Source of the DNA: JBDSSS01 sp963764195
GTDB lineage: Bacteria > Actinomycetota > Actinomycetes > Actinomycetales > Dermatophilaceae
Reading direction: 5' to 3'
Length of the DNA stretch: 64,000 nt
Assembly: GCA_963764195.1 (NCBI GenBank)
Contig: CAVXRG010000011.1
Location: 67,727-131,726 of the forward strand
Positions within the stretch are counted from its first letter, which is position 1; each line of letters begins with the position of its first letter. The notes under the pieces were generated by a model, which ran no database searches, was not told the origin of the DNA, and saw nothing but the letters and a program-made list of their open reading frames with translations. Both the position numbers and the translations under genes were made by a program. Shown here one piece after another: positions 41,150-49,763 of the stretch.

Positions 41150-42036
41150 GCGACACGACAACCGACGTCCGCAGCGACGTCCCGACCGGCGGCGCCCCCG
41201 ACCGGGGCCGCGTGCGGCGGCCCGACGGTGCGCCGTCCTTCGCGCCACCGGGCCGGGTCCGGCAGGTGCGCACGATGGTCTGGCGCAACCTCAAGCACAT
41301 CCGCCGCCAGCCCGAGATGCTCGCCGACGTGACGATCCAGCCGATCATGTTCGTCGTGCTCTTCGCCTTCGTCTTCGGCGGCTCGATCCAGACGCCGGGC
41401 AGCGGCTACCGGGAGTGGCTGCTGCCCGGGATCATGGCCCAGACGATGACCTTCTCCGCCGCCGTCGTCGCGCTCGGGCTCAACACCGACATCGACCGGG
41501 GCATCGTCGACCGCTTCCGGTCGCTGCCGATCTCACGGTCGTCCGTGCTCGTCGGGCGCAGCATCTCGAGCCTGCTGCACTCGAGCATCGGGATCCTCGT
41601 GATGTCGGTGACCGGGCTGCTCATCGGCTGGCGGATCAGGGAAGGCCTCGGCAACGCCCTGCTCGCCTTCGGGCTGCTCCTGCTCTTCGGCTTCGCGATG
41701 ATCTGGCTCGGGATCCTCGTCGGCTCCGCGCTCCGGTCGGTCGAGGCCGTCAACGGCTTCATGTTCACGGCGATCTTCCCGATCACCTTCCTGGCCAACA
41801 CCTTCGCCCCCACGGAGAACATGACTCCGTGGCTGCGCACGATCGCCGAGTGGAACCCGATCAGCTCCCTCGTGCAGGCGCTGCGCCAGCTGTGGGGCAA
41901 CGCGCCGGCCGCACCACCCGACGCGGCCTGGCCGTTGACCCACCCCGTGCTCGTCACGATCGTGTGGTCGGTCGGGCTCTCGCTCGTCCTCGCCCCGCTC
42001 GCGCTCCGGGCCTTCGGCAAGCGCACCGAGAACTGA
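41146..42036 (+). CDS. ABC-2 type exporter permease, DrrB-type
   Basis: A 296-residue membrane protein with about six helices after a 45-residue cytoplasmic N-terminus. It matches the ABC-2 family: MVWRNLKHIRRQPEMLADVT before helix 1, QPIMFVVLFAFVFGG, then DRFRSLPISRSSVLVGR and FPITFLANTFAPTENMTPWL with TIAEWNPISSLVQALRQLWG. It pairs with the upstream DrrA-type ATPase (ATGA overlap at 41146-41149). Substrate not known. Confidence 0.92.
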   Translation: MSDTTTDVRSDVPTGGAPDRGRVRRPDGAPSFAPPGRVRQVRTMVWRNLKHIRRQPEMLADVTIQPIMFVVLFAFVFGGSIQTPGSGYREWLLPGIMAQTMTFSAAVVALGLNTDIDRGIVDRFRSLPISRSSVLVGRSISSLLHSSIGILVMSVTGLLIGWRIREGLGNALLAFGLLLLFGFAMIWLGILVGSALRSVEAVNGFMFTAIFPITFLANTFAPTENMTPWLRTIAEWNPISSLVQALRQLWGNAPAAPPDAAWPLTHPVLVTIVWSVGLSLVLAPLALRAFGKRTEN

Positions 42037-42059
42037 CCGGCCCGGCGTCTGGGGAGCGC

Positions 42060-42860
42060 TCAGCCCACCTGTGCGCGCAGCCAGCTGATGTCGGCGGACT
42101 GCGCCTCGACGCCACCGGGCGTCTCGCAGACCACCGGCGCGCCCGCGGCGCGGACCACGCCTGCGAGCGCGTCACCGGTGATGTGGCCGGAGCCGAAGTT
42201 CGTGTGCCGGTCGGCGCCCGAGTCGAACTCGTCGCGGGAGTCGTTGGCGTGCACGAGGTCGATCCGCCCGGTGATCGCCCGCACGTCGTCGACGACGGTG
42301 CCGAGGTCGTTGCCACCGGCGTGGGCGTGGCAGGTGTCGAGGCAGAAGCCGACCCGGTCACTGCCGCTGGCGGACCCGATCGCGTCCCATAGCCGGGCGA
42401 TCGCCTCGAGCCGACGCGCCATCGCGTTGTCACCGCCGGCGGTGTTCTCGATGAGGAGGGGGACGGCGAGGTCGAGGCCGTCGATGCACTTGCGCCAGTT
42501 GTCGAAGCCGGTCGCCGCGTCCTCGTCGACGCCGAGGTGTCCGCCGTGGACGACGAGGCCCTTGGCCCCGATCTCGGCGGCCGCGGTGAGGTGCTGCTGA
42601 AGAAGCTTGCGCCCGGGGATGCGGATCCGGTTGTTGAGGCTCGCGACATTGATCGGGTAGGGCGCGTGGACGTAGAGGTCGACCCCGGCAGCCTCCGCGG
42701 CGGCCTTGAGCGCAACGGCGCCGCCCTCGTAGCGCACGACCGGTCCCTTGTAGCTCTGCGGGTCGCCGAGGAAGAGCTGGGAGAGGTCCGCTCCTCGTCG
42801 CTGTGCCTCCGCGACGGGGTCCTGCTGGTCGACGTGGGCTCCGATCGCGGGGGTTGCCAT
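42060..42860 (-). CDS. nfo: Endonuclease IV
   Basis: A 266-residue AP endonuclease of the TIM-barrel Nfo family. The zinc-ligand motifs are present in order: HAPYPINVASLNN, VVHGGHLG, LIENTAGGDNAMA, CLDTCHAHAGG, VHANDSRDEFDSGADRHTNF with GSGHIT, and VCETPGG. It cleaves the backbone at abasic sites and would cooperate with the uracil glycosylase encoded elsewhere in this window. TACGAT ends seven bases before ATG 42860, so that start is preferred to the in-frame ATG at 42869, which lies inside the box. Confidence 0.92.
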   Translation of the reverse strand: MATPAIGAHVDQQDPVAEAQRRGADLSQLFLGDPQSYKGPVVRYEGGAVALKAAAEAAGVDLYVHAPYPINVASLNNRIRIPGRKLLQQHLTAAAEIGAKGLVVHGGHLGVDEDAATGFDNWRKCIDGLDLAVPLLIENTAGGDNAMARRLEAIARLWDAIGSASGSDRVGFCLDTCHAHAGGNDLGTVVDDVRAITGRIDLVHANDSRDEFDSGADRHTNFGSGHITGDALAGVVRAAGAPVVCETPGGVEAQSADISWLRAQVG

Positions 42861-42926
42861 GTCCGCCATCGTAGGCGTCGACTCGGGCGCCGACCCTGCG
42901 GCCCGTCCGGCGTGCGGACCGGATTG

Positions 42927-42943
42927 CATAAGCAAGACTTATG
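42927..42943. promoter_or_regulatory. Operator candidate CATAAG-N5-CTTATG
   Basis: A perfect 6-5-6 inverted repeat in an A+T-rich patch between nfo (minus) and the DUF4395 gene (plus), 12 bases before the plus-strand ATG. A/T-rich patches are scarce here, so this is probably the promoter/operator of the DUF4395 gene. No regulator gene adjoins, and the binding protein is unknown. Confidence 0.55.
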
Positions 42944-42954
42944 TGTTCAATAAT

Positions 42955-43482
42955 ATGAGCATGACCTCGCTCCGCCTCCCGCACTTCCCCTCCACCGTCG
43001 ACGACGTCTCGGTCCGCCTCATCGCGGCCGTCGTCCTCGCCGTCGGGGTCATCGCGCTCGCCGCCTCGCAGTGGTGGCTGTATGCCGTGCTCGCCGTCGA
43101 CTTCTCCCTGCGGGCCGCCCTCGGCCCCCAGGCGAGCCCGATCGCCCGCAGCGTGGGCCGCTGGATCCGGCCGCGCGTCGGCGTGCCCCGCCGGCCCACC
43201 GCGGGTGCGCCCAAGCAGTTCGCCGCTGCCATCGGCGCCGTGCTCACCGTCGTGGCGTCCGCGCTCTGGCTCGTCAGCGTCCTCACCGGCTCGACCGGCG
43301 TCCTCGTGGCGGTCACGGTGATCGGCGTCGTCATGGTCGCGTTCCCGGCGCTCGAGGCCGTCTTCGGGTTCTGCGTCGGCTGCCGCCTCTTTGCCGGGCT
43401 GATGCGGATGGGCCTCGTGCCCGAGGAGGTCTGCCTCGACTGCGCCGACATCACGCGCCGGGCCCGGCTGCACACCGTCTGA
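42955..43482 (+). CDS. DUF4395 membrane protein
   Basis: A 175-residue protein of the DUF4395 family. It has four transmembrane helices (VRLIAAVVLAVGVIALAASQ, WWLYAVLAVDFSLRAALGP, AAIGAVLTVVASALWLVSVL and VLVAVTVIGVVMVAFPALEA), each pair separated by a basic loop. A C-terminal FCVGCRLFAGLMR with a CxxC pair follows, and two further Cys (VCLDCADI). DUF4395 proteins are often encoded with thioredoxin or sulfur-transfer proteins; none is adjacent here. ATG 42955 lies just after the A+T-rich operator patch. Confidence 0.85.
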   Translation: MSMTSLRLPHFPSTVDDVSVRLIAAVVLAVGVIALAASQWWLYAVLAVDFSLRAALGPQASPIARSVGRWIRPRVGVPRRPTAGAPKQFAAAIGAVLTVVASALWLVSVLTGSTGVLVAVTVIGVVMVAFPALEAVFGFCVGCRLFAGLMRMGLVPEEVCLDCADITRRARLHTV

Positions 43483-43490
43483 GCCCCAGG

Positions 43491-43533
43491 ATCCCCCGGA
43501 TCCCCGCCGTTCGTGGCCGGGGGTCCGGGGGAT
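43491..43533. terminator. Bidirectional hairpin terminator
   Basis: ATCCCCCGGATCCCCGCC (43491-43508) and GGCCGGGGGTCCGGGGGAT (43515-43533) pair almost completely around a six-base loop. It lies between the convergent ends of the DUF4395 gene (43482) and the LLM oxidoreductase gene (43555). It has no strong T-run, which is usual for actinobacterial terminators. Confidence 0.65.
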
Positions 43534-43554
43534 TCGTCTGTCTGGCAGCTGAGC

Positions 43555-44547
43555 TCAGGACTTCTTCGAGGCCTCCCGCAGCTTCTCGAGCAGCGGCCCG
43601 GCCGCCTCGTCGAGGAAGGCCTGCTGGGCCTCGCCCCCGACCTGCACGAGGGCGATGTCGGTGAAACCGGCCTCCCAGTAGGGCCGCACGCTCTCGACGA
43701 TCGCGTCGAGGTCGGGTCCGCAGGGGATCGACTCGGCGACGTCCTCGGGCCGGATGAACTGGCTCGCCCCGTGGAAGCCCGCCGGGGTCGGCAGGTCGGC
43801 GTTGACCGACCAGCCGCCGGCAAACCAGCGGAACTGCTCGTGCGCCCGCTTCACCGCGGTCTCGCGGTCAGGGTCCCAGCTGATCGGGATCTGCCCGATC
43901 GAGCGGGCCGAGCGCCCGACGTCCGGGGCGCCCTTCGTGGCGTTCCACGCCGAGACGAGGTCGCTGCTCGGCTCGGTGGCGATCAGGTGGTCGGCGAGCG
44001 GCCCGAAGTGGTCGACCGCCTTGGGACCGCTCACGGCGACCCCGATCTCGACGCCCTGCTCGGGCAGGTCCCAGATCCGGGCGGAGTCGACGTCGAAGTG
44101 CACCCCGTGGTGCGTGGTGAGGTCGCCGGTGTGCAGCGCCCGGATGATCTCGATCGCCTCCGTGAGCATGTCCTGGCGGACGTTGGCGGTCGGCCAACCC
44201 TCACCGACGGTGTGCTCGTTGAGGTTCTCGCCGCTGCCGAGGCCGAGGGTGAAGCGCCCGTCGGCGAGGATCTGGAGCGTCGCGGCCTTCTGCGCGACGA
44301 CGGCGGGGTGGTAGCGCATCGTCGGGCAGGTCACGTAGGTCATCAGGCCGACCCGCTCGGTGGCCTGGGCGACGGCGCCGAGCACCGTCCAGGCGTAGGG
44401 GGCGTGCCCCTGCTCGGTGAGCCACGGGGAGTAGTGGTCGCTCGAGACCTCGAAGTCGAAGCCCTCCTCCTCCGCGCGGACGGCCCAGCGGACGAGGTCC
44501 TTGGGTCCGCTCTGCTCGGTCATCAGGGTGTAGCCGAAGTTCGTCAT
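43555..44547 (-). CDS. LLM class F420-dependent oxidoreductase (G6PDH-related)
   Basis: A 330-residue TIM-barrel luciferase-like protein of the F420 glucose-6-phosphate-dehydrogenase-related group. It has the FGYTLMTEQSGPKDLVRWAV start, the EEGFDFEVSSDHYSPWL motif near residue 28 and APYAWTVLGAVAQATERVGL. ILADGRFTLGLGSGENLNEH near 97-116 is the cofactor/phosphate-binding loop. The C-terminal ESVRPYWEAGFTDIALVQVG is also typical. It would use coenzyme F420 rather than FMN (inference from subfamily). The ATG is preceded by GGAGC. Substrate unknown. Confidence 0.88.
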   Translation of the reverse strand: MTNFGYTLMTEQSGPKDLVRWAVRAEEEGFDFEVSSDHYSPWLTEQGHAPYAWTVLGAVAQATERVGLMTYVTCPTMRYHPAVVAQKAATLQILADGRFTLGLGSGENLNEHTVGEGWPTANVRQDMLTEAIEIIRALHTGDLTTHHGVHFDVDSARIWDLPEQGVEIGVAVSGPKAVDHFGPLADHLIATEPSSDLVSAWNATKGAPDVGRSARSIGQIPISWDPDRETAVKRAHEQFRWFAGGWSVNADLPTPAGFHGASQFIRPEDVAESIPCGPDLDAIVESVRPYWEAGFTDIALVQVGGEAQQAFLDEAAGPLLEKLREASKKS

Positions 44548-44757
44548 GCTGGCTCCTTCGTGTCGTGCGTGGTCTTCCGTTCGAGGGCGTGGTCCGGCCG
44601 TATGCCGCTCACCGCGTCCCTTCCGTCCTACCCCGCCCGGGTGCGCCCGGCAACAGCACCGAACGAGCGACGAACGGGGAACACGGACCCACCGGTGCGG
44701 GTTGGGAAGGGGGAGGGCCGCCGGTCGGCGTGCCCACCCGACTCGAGGAGTACCCGC

Positions 44758-45756
44758 ATGACTGTCCCGCTGTCCGTCCTTGACCTCGCACCGATCGCCT
44801 CCGGCGGGACGGCCCGGGAGAGCTTCGAGGCGAGCGTCGCGCTGGCCCAGGCGGCGGAGCGGCACGGCTACCGGCGGGTCTGGTACGCAGAGCACCACAA
44901 CATGGCCTCGATCGCGTCGTCCGCGACGAGCGTGCTCATCGCCCACGTCGCCGCGAACACGACCTCGATCCGGCTCGGCGCCGGTGGCGTGATGCTGCCC
45001 AACCACTCACCCCTCGTCATCGCCGAGCAGTTCGGCACCCTCGCCACGCTCCACCCCGACCGGATCGACCTCGGCCTCGGGCGCGCGCCGGGCAGCGACC
45101 AGACGACGGCCCGGGCCATGCGCCGCGACGCCTCCGCGTCGCAGCAGTTCCCCGAGGACGTCCTCGAGCTGCAGGCCTACCTCGCCGGAGAGTCCCGCAT
45201 CCCGGGCGTCCAGGCCGTCCCCGGCGCCGGCACGCGGGTGCCGCTCTACATCCTCGGCAGCTCCCTCTTCGGGGCCCAGCTCGCGGCGGCCCTCGGCCTG
45301 CCCTACGCCTTCGCCTCACACTTCGCCCCGGCCGCGCTGGAGCAGGCCGTCGCGACCTACCGCCGGGAGTTCCGGCCGTCCGAGCAGCTCGCAGAGCCCT
45401 ACGTCCTCGCCGCGGTCAACGCCGTCGCGGCCGACGACGCCGACGACGCCCAGCAGCAGCTCACCGTGCGGCGCCGGGCCTGGGTCCGCGGGATGCTCAG
45501 CCGGGGACCGGCCGGAGCGAGCTTCACCGACGACCAGGTCGACGGTTTCCTGCTCACCGACCAGGGCCGCCAGCTCGCCGACATGCTCCGCTACACGGCG
45601 GTCGGCACCGTCGACGACGTGCGCACCTACCTCGACGACTTCGCGGTGCACGCGGACGCCGACGAGCTCATCGTCGCCTTCCAGTCGATGGACACGACCG
45701 ACCGGCTCCGCTCCCTCGAGCTGACCGCACAGGCCGCCCAGGGCGTCGGCGTCTGA
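44758..45756 (+). CDS. LLM class flavin-dependent oxidoreductase
   Basis: A 332-residue bacterial-luciferase-like protein. It starts with the subfamily hallmark LSVLDLAPIASGGTARESFE, followed by YRRVWYAEHHNMASIASSAT and GAGGVMLPNHSPLVIAEQFG. TLATLHPDRIDLGLGRAPGS is the flavin/phosphate loop. GAGGAG precedes the ATG. It is divergent from the F420-type gene with a 210-base gap that holds one copy of the GTATGCCG word and no other feature I can name. The following coding-like sequence begins in the same frame directly after its stop. Confidence 0.88.
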   Translation: MTVPLSVLDLAPIASGGTARESFEASVALAQAAERHGYRRVWYAEHHNMASIASSATSVLIAHVAANTTSIRLGAGGVMLPNHSPLVIAEQFGTLATLHPDRIDLGLGRAPGSDQTTARAMRRDASASQQFPEDVLELQAYLAGESRIPGVQAVPGAGTRVPLYILGSSLFGAQLAAALGLPYAFASHFAPAALEQAVATYRREFRPSEQLAEPYVLAAVNAVAADDADDAQQQLTVRRRAWVRGMLSRGPAGASFTDDQVDGFLLTDQGRQLADMLRYTAVGTVDDVRTYLDDFAVHADADELIVAFQSMDTTDRLRSLELTAQAAQGVGV

Positions 45757-46095
45757 GGCGTCGCCCTGCCCGTCTGGGTCGTCGGGGACAAGGGTCTGCT
45801 CTGGGTGACGACCCCGGACGGCACCGGCAAGCTGAAGCGGATCGCGCGCGACCCGCACGTCGAGGTCGTCGCCTGCGACCGGCGGGGCCGGGTCCCCGAG
45901 GGGGCTGCCTCGGTCTCGGGGTCGGCGACGGTCCACCGCGACGCCGCCACCGTCGACCGGGTGATGGAGCTGACCAGGCGCAAGCACCGGGTCGAGACGG
46001 TGGTCTTCGGGATCGTCGAGAAGATCTTCATGCGCGGCACGGGCCGGGTCGCCATCGCGATCACCGTCACCGGGGAGCACCCGACCGCCAGCTGA
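45757..46095 (+). pseudogene. N-terminally truncated PPOX-class (F420/FMN split-barrel) gene remnant
   Basis: From the codon after the luciferase-like gene's TGA, the same frame reads VALPVWVVGDKGLLWVTTPD, GTGKLKRIARDPHVEVVACD and later RKHRVETVVFGIVEKIFM before a TAG-free end at TGA 46093-46095. This is the body of an F420-dependent PPOX-class split-barrel protein, which normally has about 25-30 more residues in front (first strand and start codon). Those are missing here, as if a deletion fused the gene body to the end of its neighbour. A GTG at 45805 could start a shorter product that lacks the barrel's first strands. Most likely non-functional. Confidence 0.7.
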
Positions 46096-46249
46096 GCGGT
46101 GTGACGCGGACGCGCGAGCCGGGTAGGAGTCAGGGGTGGGCCGGGGTCCGGTCGCGGTGCCGTGACCAGCTCCAGCCCGCTGCACGAAACCGACCAACCG
46201 CACGACCTGGCGTGTCCTTCGTGGCCGCGCCGGACCAAGGAGATACCCC

Positions 46250-46795
46250 GTGTCAAAGAAGGTTGCCTTTCTCGTCGCATCCGAGGGAATCGAGCGCGTC
46301 GAGCTCACCGAGCCGTGGCAGGCCGTCGTCGACGCCGGCCACGAGGCCGTCCTCGTCAGCCCCGACTCCGGCGAGGTCCAGACGTTCGACCACCTCGACA
46401 AGGCCGAGAAGCGCTCCGTCGACGTGACCGTCGCCGAGGCCAAGATCGAGGACTACGACGCCCTCGTGCTGCCCGGCGGCGTCGCCAACCCCGACGCCCT
46501 GCGCACCGACGACGCCGCCGTGTCGTTCGTCCGCGACTTCTTCGCCTCCGGTCGCCCCGTCGCGGCCATCTGCCACGCCCCGTGGACCCTCATCGAGGCC
46601 AAGGTCCTCGACGGCCGCCACCTCACCTCGTGGCCGAGCCTGCAGACCGACATCCGCAACGCCGGTGGCGAGTGGACCGACGAGGAGCTCGTCATCGACG
46701 GCAACCTCATCACGAGCCGCAACCCCGACGACCTGCCCGCCTTCTGTGGCGCGGTCGTCGAGGCGCTCGAGCACGGCGCCGCGGCGGGCGTCTGA
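46250..46795 (+). CDS. DJ-1/PfpI family protein (type 1 glutamine amidotransferase-like)
   Basis: A 181-residue protein with the PfpI pattern: VAFLVASEGIERVELTEPWQ at the start, YDALVLPGGVANPDALR with the conserved Glu/Gly region, and the nucleophile elbow AAICHAPW holding Cys108-His109. EELVIDGNLITSRNPDDLPA follows. Family members act as deglycases, proteases or chaperones under stress. The start is GTG with AAGGAG eight bases upstream. It converges with the LLM-hemerythrin fusion gene. Confidence 0.9.
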   Translation: MSKKVAFLVASEGIERVELTEPWQAVVDAGHEAVLVSPDSGEVQTFDHLDKAEKRSVDVTVAEAKIEDYDALVLPGGVANPDALRTDDAAVSFVRDFFASGRPVAAICHAPWTLIEAKVLDGRHLTSWPSLQTDIRNAGGEWTDEELVIDGNLITSRNPDDLPAFCGAVVEALEHGAAAGV

Positions 46796-46798
46796 CGC

Positions 46799-48409
46799 TC
46801 AGCCGAAGCCGTGGCGAGCGAGCGGGTGCACGAGCTCCCGCTCCTCGTACGCGAGGTGTGACAGCAGCGTGTCGGTGAGCAGGTCGAGGGCACGCTGCAG
46901 CTCGTCGAGGGCGGCCCCTCCGGATCGTCCGTAGGGGTCGTCACCGACGAGGCCGACGAGGGCCTCGTCCACCTGCTCGAGGACGTCGGCGATGACCTCG
47001 TGCTCCTCGTGCAGCCGGTCGAGCACCGGCCCGAGGTCGGGCTCTGCCCGGCGCAGGTGGGTGAAGATGCTGCGGTCCTCGAGGGTGTGGTGTCCGGTGA
47101 CCACCCGGCAGTAGGACTGGCAGAAGCCCCCGAGGGTCCAGTTGTTCTGTCGCATCGCCATCGTGTTGATCACCGAGCGGGCGGCCCCGGCCGTCAGCAG
47201 GCCCTGCCGCACCTGGCGCACGATGTCGCGCACCTGGTCGAGCTCTCGGCGCAGGTGGTCGTGGACGTCAACGAGGTGCTGGGGCACGGCCTGCTCGTGG
47301 GCCGTGTATGCCGCGTGCTCGGGCCGCCCGCCCACCGGGCGCTCCTCCTCGTGCCAGGGGATCTCGCCGAGCAGGCGCCGCCCGTCGTCGGGCGTGGGTC
47401 GGACCGTTAGCGGCTCCGCGCCGGCGCGGTCGAACCGGGCCGCGACCGGCGGGTGCGCGGACGGTGTCACGGGCGGTGCGGGCTCCGCACGTTCCGGAGG
47501 CGCTGCGCGCCGGGCCCGCTCAGCGGCGACGAGCTCCCGGGCGGCCGGGCCCACCTCCTCGGCCAGGCGGCGCACGTCGTCCGGGTCGTCGGCGGCGAGG
47601 ATGAAGCCCGACATGCCGTCCTCGAGCGCGAGTCCCGCCAGCTGCTCGGCCCAGTCGTCCGGCGTCCCCTGGAGGAAGCCGGCGCCCGAGCCGAAGGTGC
47701 CCGAGACGTTGTAGAGGCGCCGGATGGCCTGCGGTCCGCGACCCGCGGCATCGGCCGCCTCGTCGATCGCGGCGTTGCTCGCCGCCAACGTGCCCGGGCC
47801 GGCGTAGGCGAGGCTGGGCAGCCACCCGTCGGCGAGTCGACCGGTCACCCGGAGCATCCGCGGCTGGTAGGCGCCGAGCCAGATCTGCACGGCGTGGACC
47901 GGAGCCGGGCCGGGGTGCAGGCCCGCGACGCGGTAGTGCTCACCCTCGACGGTGACGCTCCGGCCGTCGGGCCGGTCGGGATCCTGTCCCCACACCCCGC
48001 GGATCACCCGGATCGCCTCGACGAGGGCGTCGACGGCCTGGCCGGGCGAGCGTCGCTCGCCGCCGGCGGCGACGATCCCGTCCCAGAACGCGCCGGTCCC
48101 GAGACCGAGCTCGGCCCGCCCGCCGCTCAGCACGTCGAGGCTGGCGACCCACTTGGCGAGCACCACGGGCGGGCGCAGCGGCAGGTTCGCCACGTTCGCG
48201 GCCACCCGGACGTTCGTCGTGCGCACGGCGACGGCGGTGAGCAGCGTCGTCGCGTCGACGTGGCGGGCCTGGTAGGGGTGGTCCTGCACGGTGACGAGGT
48301 CGAGGCCCGTGACGTCGGCGAGCTGGGCCAGCTCGAGCGTGTCGTGGACCCGGTCGGCGTCGGGGCGCAGGAACAGCCCGAACTGCAGGTCGTGGCCGTA
48401 GTCCGGCAC
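46799..48409 (-). CDS. LLM oxidoreductase fused to a C-terminal hemerythrin domain
   Basis: A 536-residue fusion. Residues about 1-310 are a luciferase-like TIM barrel (FGLFLRPDADRVHDTLELAQ, VTVQDHPYQARHVDATTLL, then VLSGGRAELGLGTGAFWD and VHAVQIWLGAYQPRMLRVTG). A Pro/Ala-rich linker of about 60 residues follows. Residues about 375-536 are a hemerythrin domain (LVDVHDHLRRELDQVRDIVR, GHHTLEDRSIFTHLRR, LHEEHEVIADVLEQVDEAL and LSHLAYEERELVHPLARHG). Flavin/F420 chemistry and a di-iron site in one chain suggest O2 or NO handling (inference). The start is GTG 48409 with AGGAG; the earlier in-frame ATG region lacks one. Confidence 0.85.
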   Translation of the reverse strand: MPDYGHDLQFGLFLRPDADRVHDTLELAQLADVTGLDLVTVQDHPYQARHVDATTLLTAVAVRTTNVRVAANVANLPLRPPVVLAKWVASLDVLSGGRAELGLGTGAFWDGIVAAGGERRSPGQAVDALVEAIRVIRGVWGQDPDRPDGRSVTVEGEHYRVAGLHPGPAPVHAVQIWLGAYQPRMLRVTGRLADGWLPSLAYAGPGTLAASNAAIDEAADAAGRGPQAIRRLYNVSGTFGSGAGFLQGTPDDWAEQLAGLALEDGMSGFILAADDPDDVRRLAEEVGPAARELVAAERARRAAPPERAEPAPPVTPSAHPPVAARFDRAGAEPLTVRPTPDDGRRLLGEIPWHEEERPVGGRPEHAAYTAHEQAVPQHLVDVHDHLRRELDQVRDIVRQVRQGLLTAGAARSVINTMAMRQNNWTLGGFCQSYCRVVTGHHTLEDRSIFTHLRRAEPDLGPVLDRLHEEHEVIADVLEQVDEALVGLVGDDPYGRSGGAALDELQRALDLLTDTLLSHLAYEERELVHPLARHGFG

Positions 48410-48560
48410 CGTCGTCTCCTCTGTCGGGGTCTGCGCCCACGATGCAGCATCGCCGGCGGCTCGTCCCGGTCGGGTCCATCCTTCGTCCCCGACAGCGTAG
48501 GGTCGCGACAGCGCCGCCCGCAGGGGCGAGACCACGGACGACGACAGGAACGGAGCAGGG

Positions 48561-49751
48561 ATGAGTGAGCACGCCGCCGAGCCGCAGCTGAGCCTCGGGG
48601 TGATGGCCCGGTCGCTGAAGGAGAACGAGCGCCGGCTCGCCCTGCACCCCGAGCACCTGAGCCGGATCCCCGAGGGGCTGCGGTCGCGGGTCTTCCTCGA
48701 GGAGGGCTACGGCTCGACCTTCGGCCTCAGCGACGAGCAGCTCGCCGAGTTCGTCGGCGGGTTCCGCACCCGCGAGGACCTCGTCGCGCAGTGCGACGTC
48801 ATCCTCCAGCCGAAGCCGCTGCTCAGCGACGTCCAGCAGTTGCGCGACGGCCAGACCCTGTGGGGGTGGCCGCACTGCGTCCAGGACGCCGAGCTGACCC
48901 AGGTCGCGATCGACAAGCACCTCACCCTCATCGCCTTCGAGGCGATGAACCACTGGAAGAGCGACGGCTCCTTCAACCTGCACGTGTTCCACAAGAACAA
49001 CGAGCTGGCCGGCTACTGCTCGGTGCTCCACGCCCTCCAGATCGCGGGCACGACCGGTCACTACGGGCGCCGGATGCGGGCCGCGGTGATCGGCTTCGGC
49101 GCGACCGCGCGAGGTGCCGTCACCGCACTCAACGCCCTCGGGATCCACGACGTCGACGTGCTGACCCACCGCGATGTCGCCGCGGTCGCCAGCCCGATCC
49201 ACTCGGTGCGGATCGTCCATTTCGACAGTGACGAGCAGGGCGACACCGCGACCAAGGGGACCGGGCCGAGCCACGCTGTCGTCGACGAGGAGCGGCTGCC
49301 GCTCGCGCCCTTCCTCGCCGAGCACGACATCATCGTCAACTGCGTGTTGCAGGACCCGGACGCCCCGCTCATGTTCCTCACCGAGGACGACCTGCCGCTC
49401 CTCGAGCCGGGCAGCATCATCATCGACGTGTCGTGCGACGCCGGGATGGGCTTCAGCTGGGCCTCGCCCACCGGCTTCGAGGACCCGAGCTTCGTCGTCG
49501 GCGACAACATCCTCTACTACGCCGTCGACCACAGCCCGTCCTACCTGTGGAACTCCGCGACGTGGGAGAACAGCGAGGCGATCCTGCCGTTCCTGCCCAC
49601 GATCCTGGCCGGCGGACCGGCCTGGGACGAGGAGCCGACCATCAAGCGGGCCATCGAGATCCGTGAGGGCGTCATCCAGAACCCGGCGATCCTGTCCTTC
49701 CAGCACCGGTCGGCGGCCGCGCCGCACCCGCGCGAGGTCGGCGCGAGCTAG
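48561..49751 (+). CDS. Alanine-dehydrogenase family protein, probable N5-(carboxyethyl)ornithine synthase
   Basis: A 396-residue protein of the alanine dehydrogenase/PNT fold. N-terminal substrate residues are in SLKENERRLALHPEHLSRI and VFLEEGYGSTFGLSDEQL. The NAD(P) domain has RAAVIGFGATARGAVTALNA near residue 172. GSIIIDVSCDAGMGFSWASP and NILYYAVDHSPSYLWNSATW are typical of the branch annotated as N5-(carboxyethyl)ornithine synthase. The reaction would be NADPH-dependent reductive condensation of pyruvate with ornithine; plain alanine dehydrogenase activity is less likely because the family motifs diverge. ATG 48561 with AGCAGGG upstream. Confidence 0.72.
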   Translation: MSEHAAEPQLSLGVMARSLKENERRLALHPEHLSRIPEGLRSRVFLEEGYGSTFGLSDEQLAEFVGGFRTREDLVAQCDVILQPKPLLSDVQQLRDGQTLWGWPHCVQDAELTQVAIDKHLTLIAFEAMNHWKSDGSFNLHVFHKNNELAGYCSVLHALQIAGTTGHYGRRMRAAVIGFGATARGAVTALNALGIHDVDVLTHRDVAAVASPIHSVRIVHFDSDEQGDTATKGTGPSHAVVDEERLPLAPFLAEHDIIVNCVLQDPDAPLMFLTEDDLPLLEPGSIIIDVSCDAGMGFSWASPTGFEDPSFVVGDNILYYAVDHSPSYLWNSATWENSEAILPFLPTILAGGPAWDEEPTIKRAIEIREGVIQNPAILSFQHRSAAAPHPREVGAS

Positions 49752-49763
49752 GCCTGACCGGTC

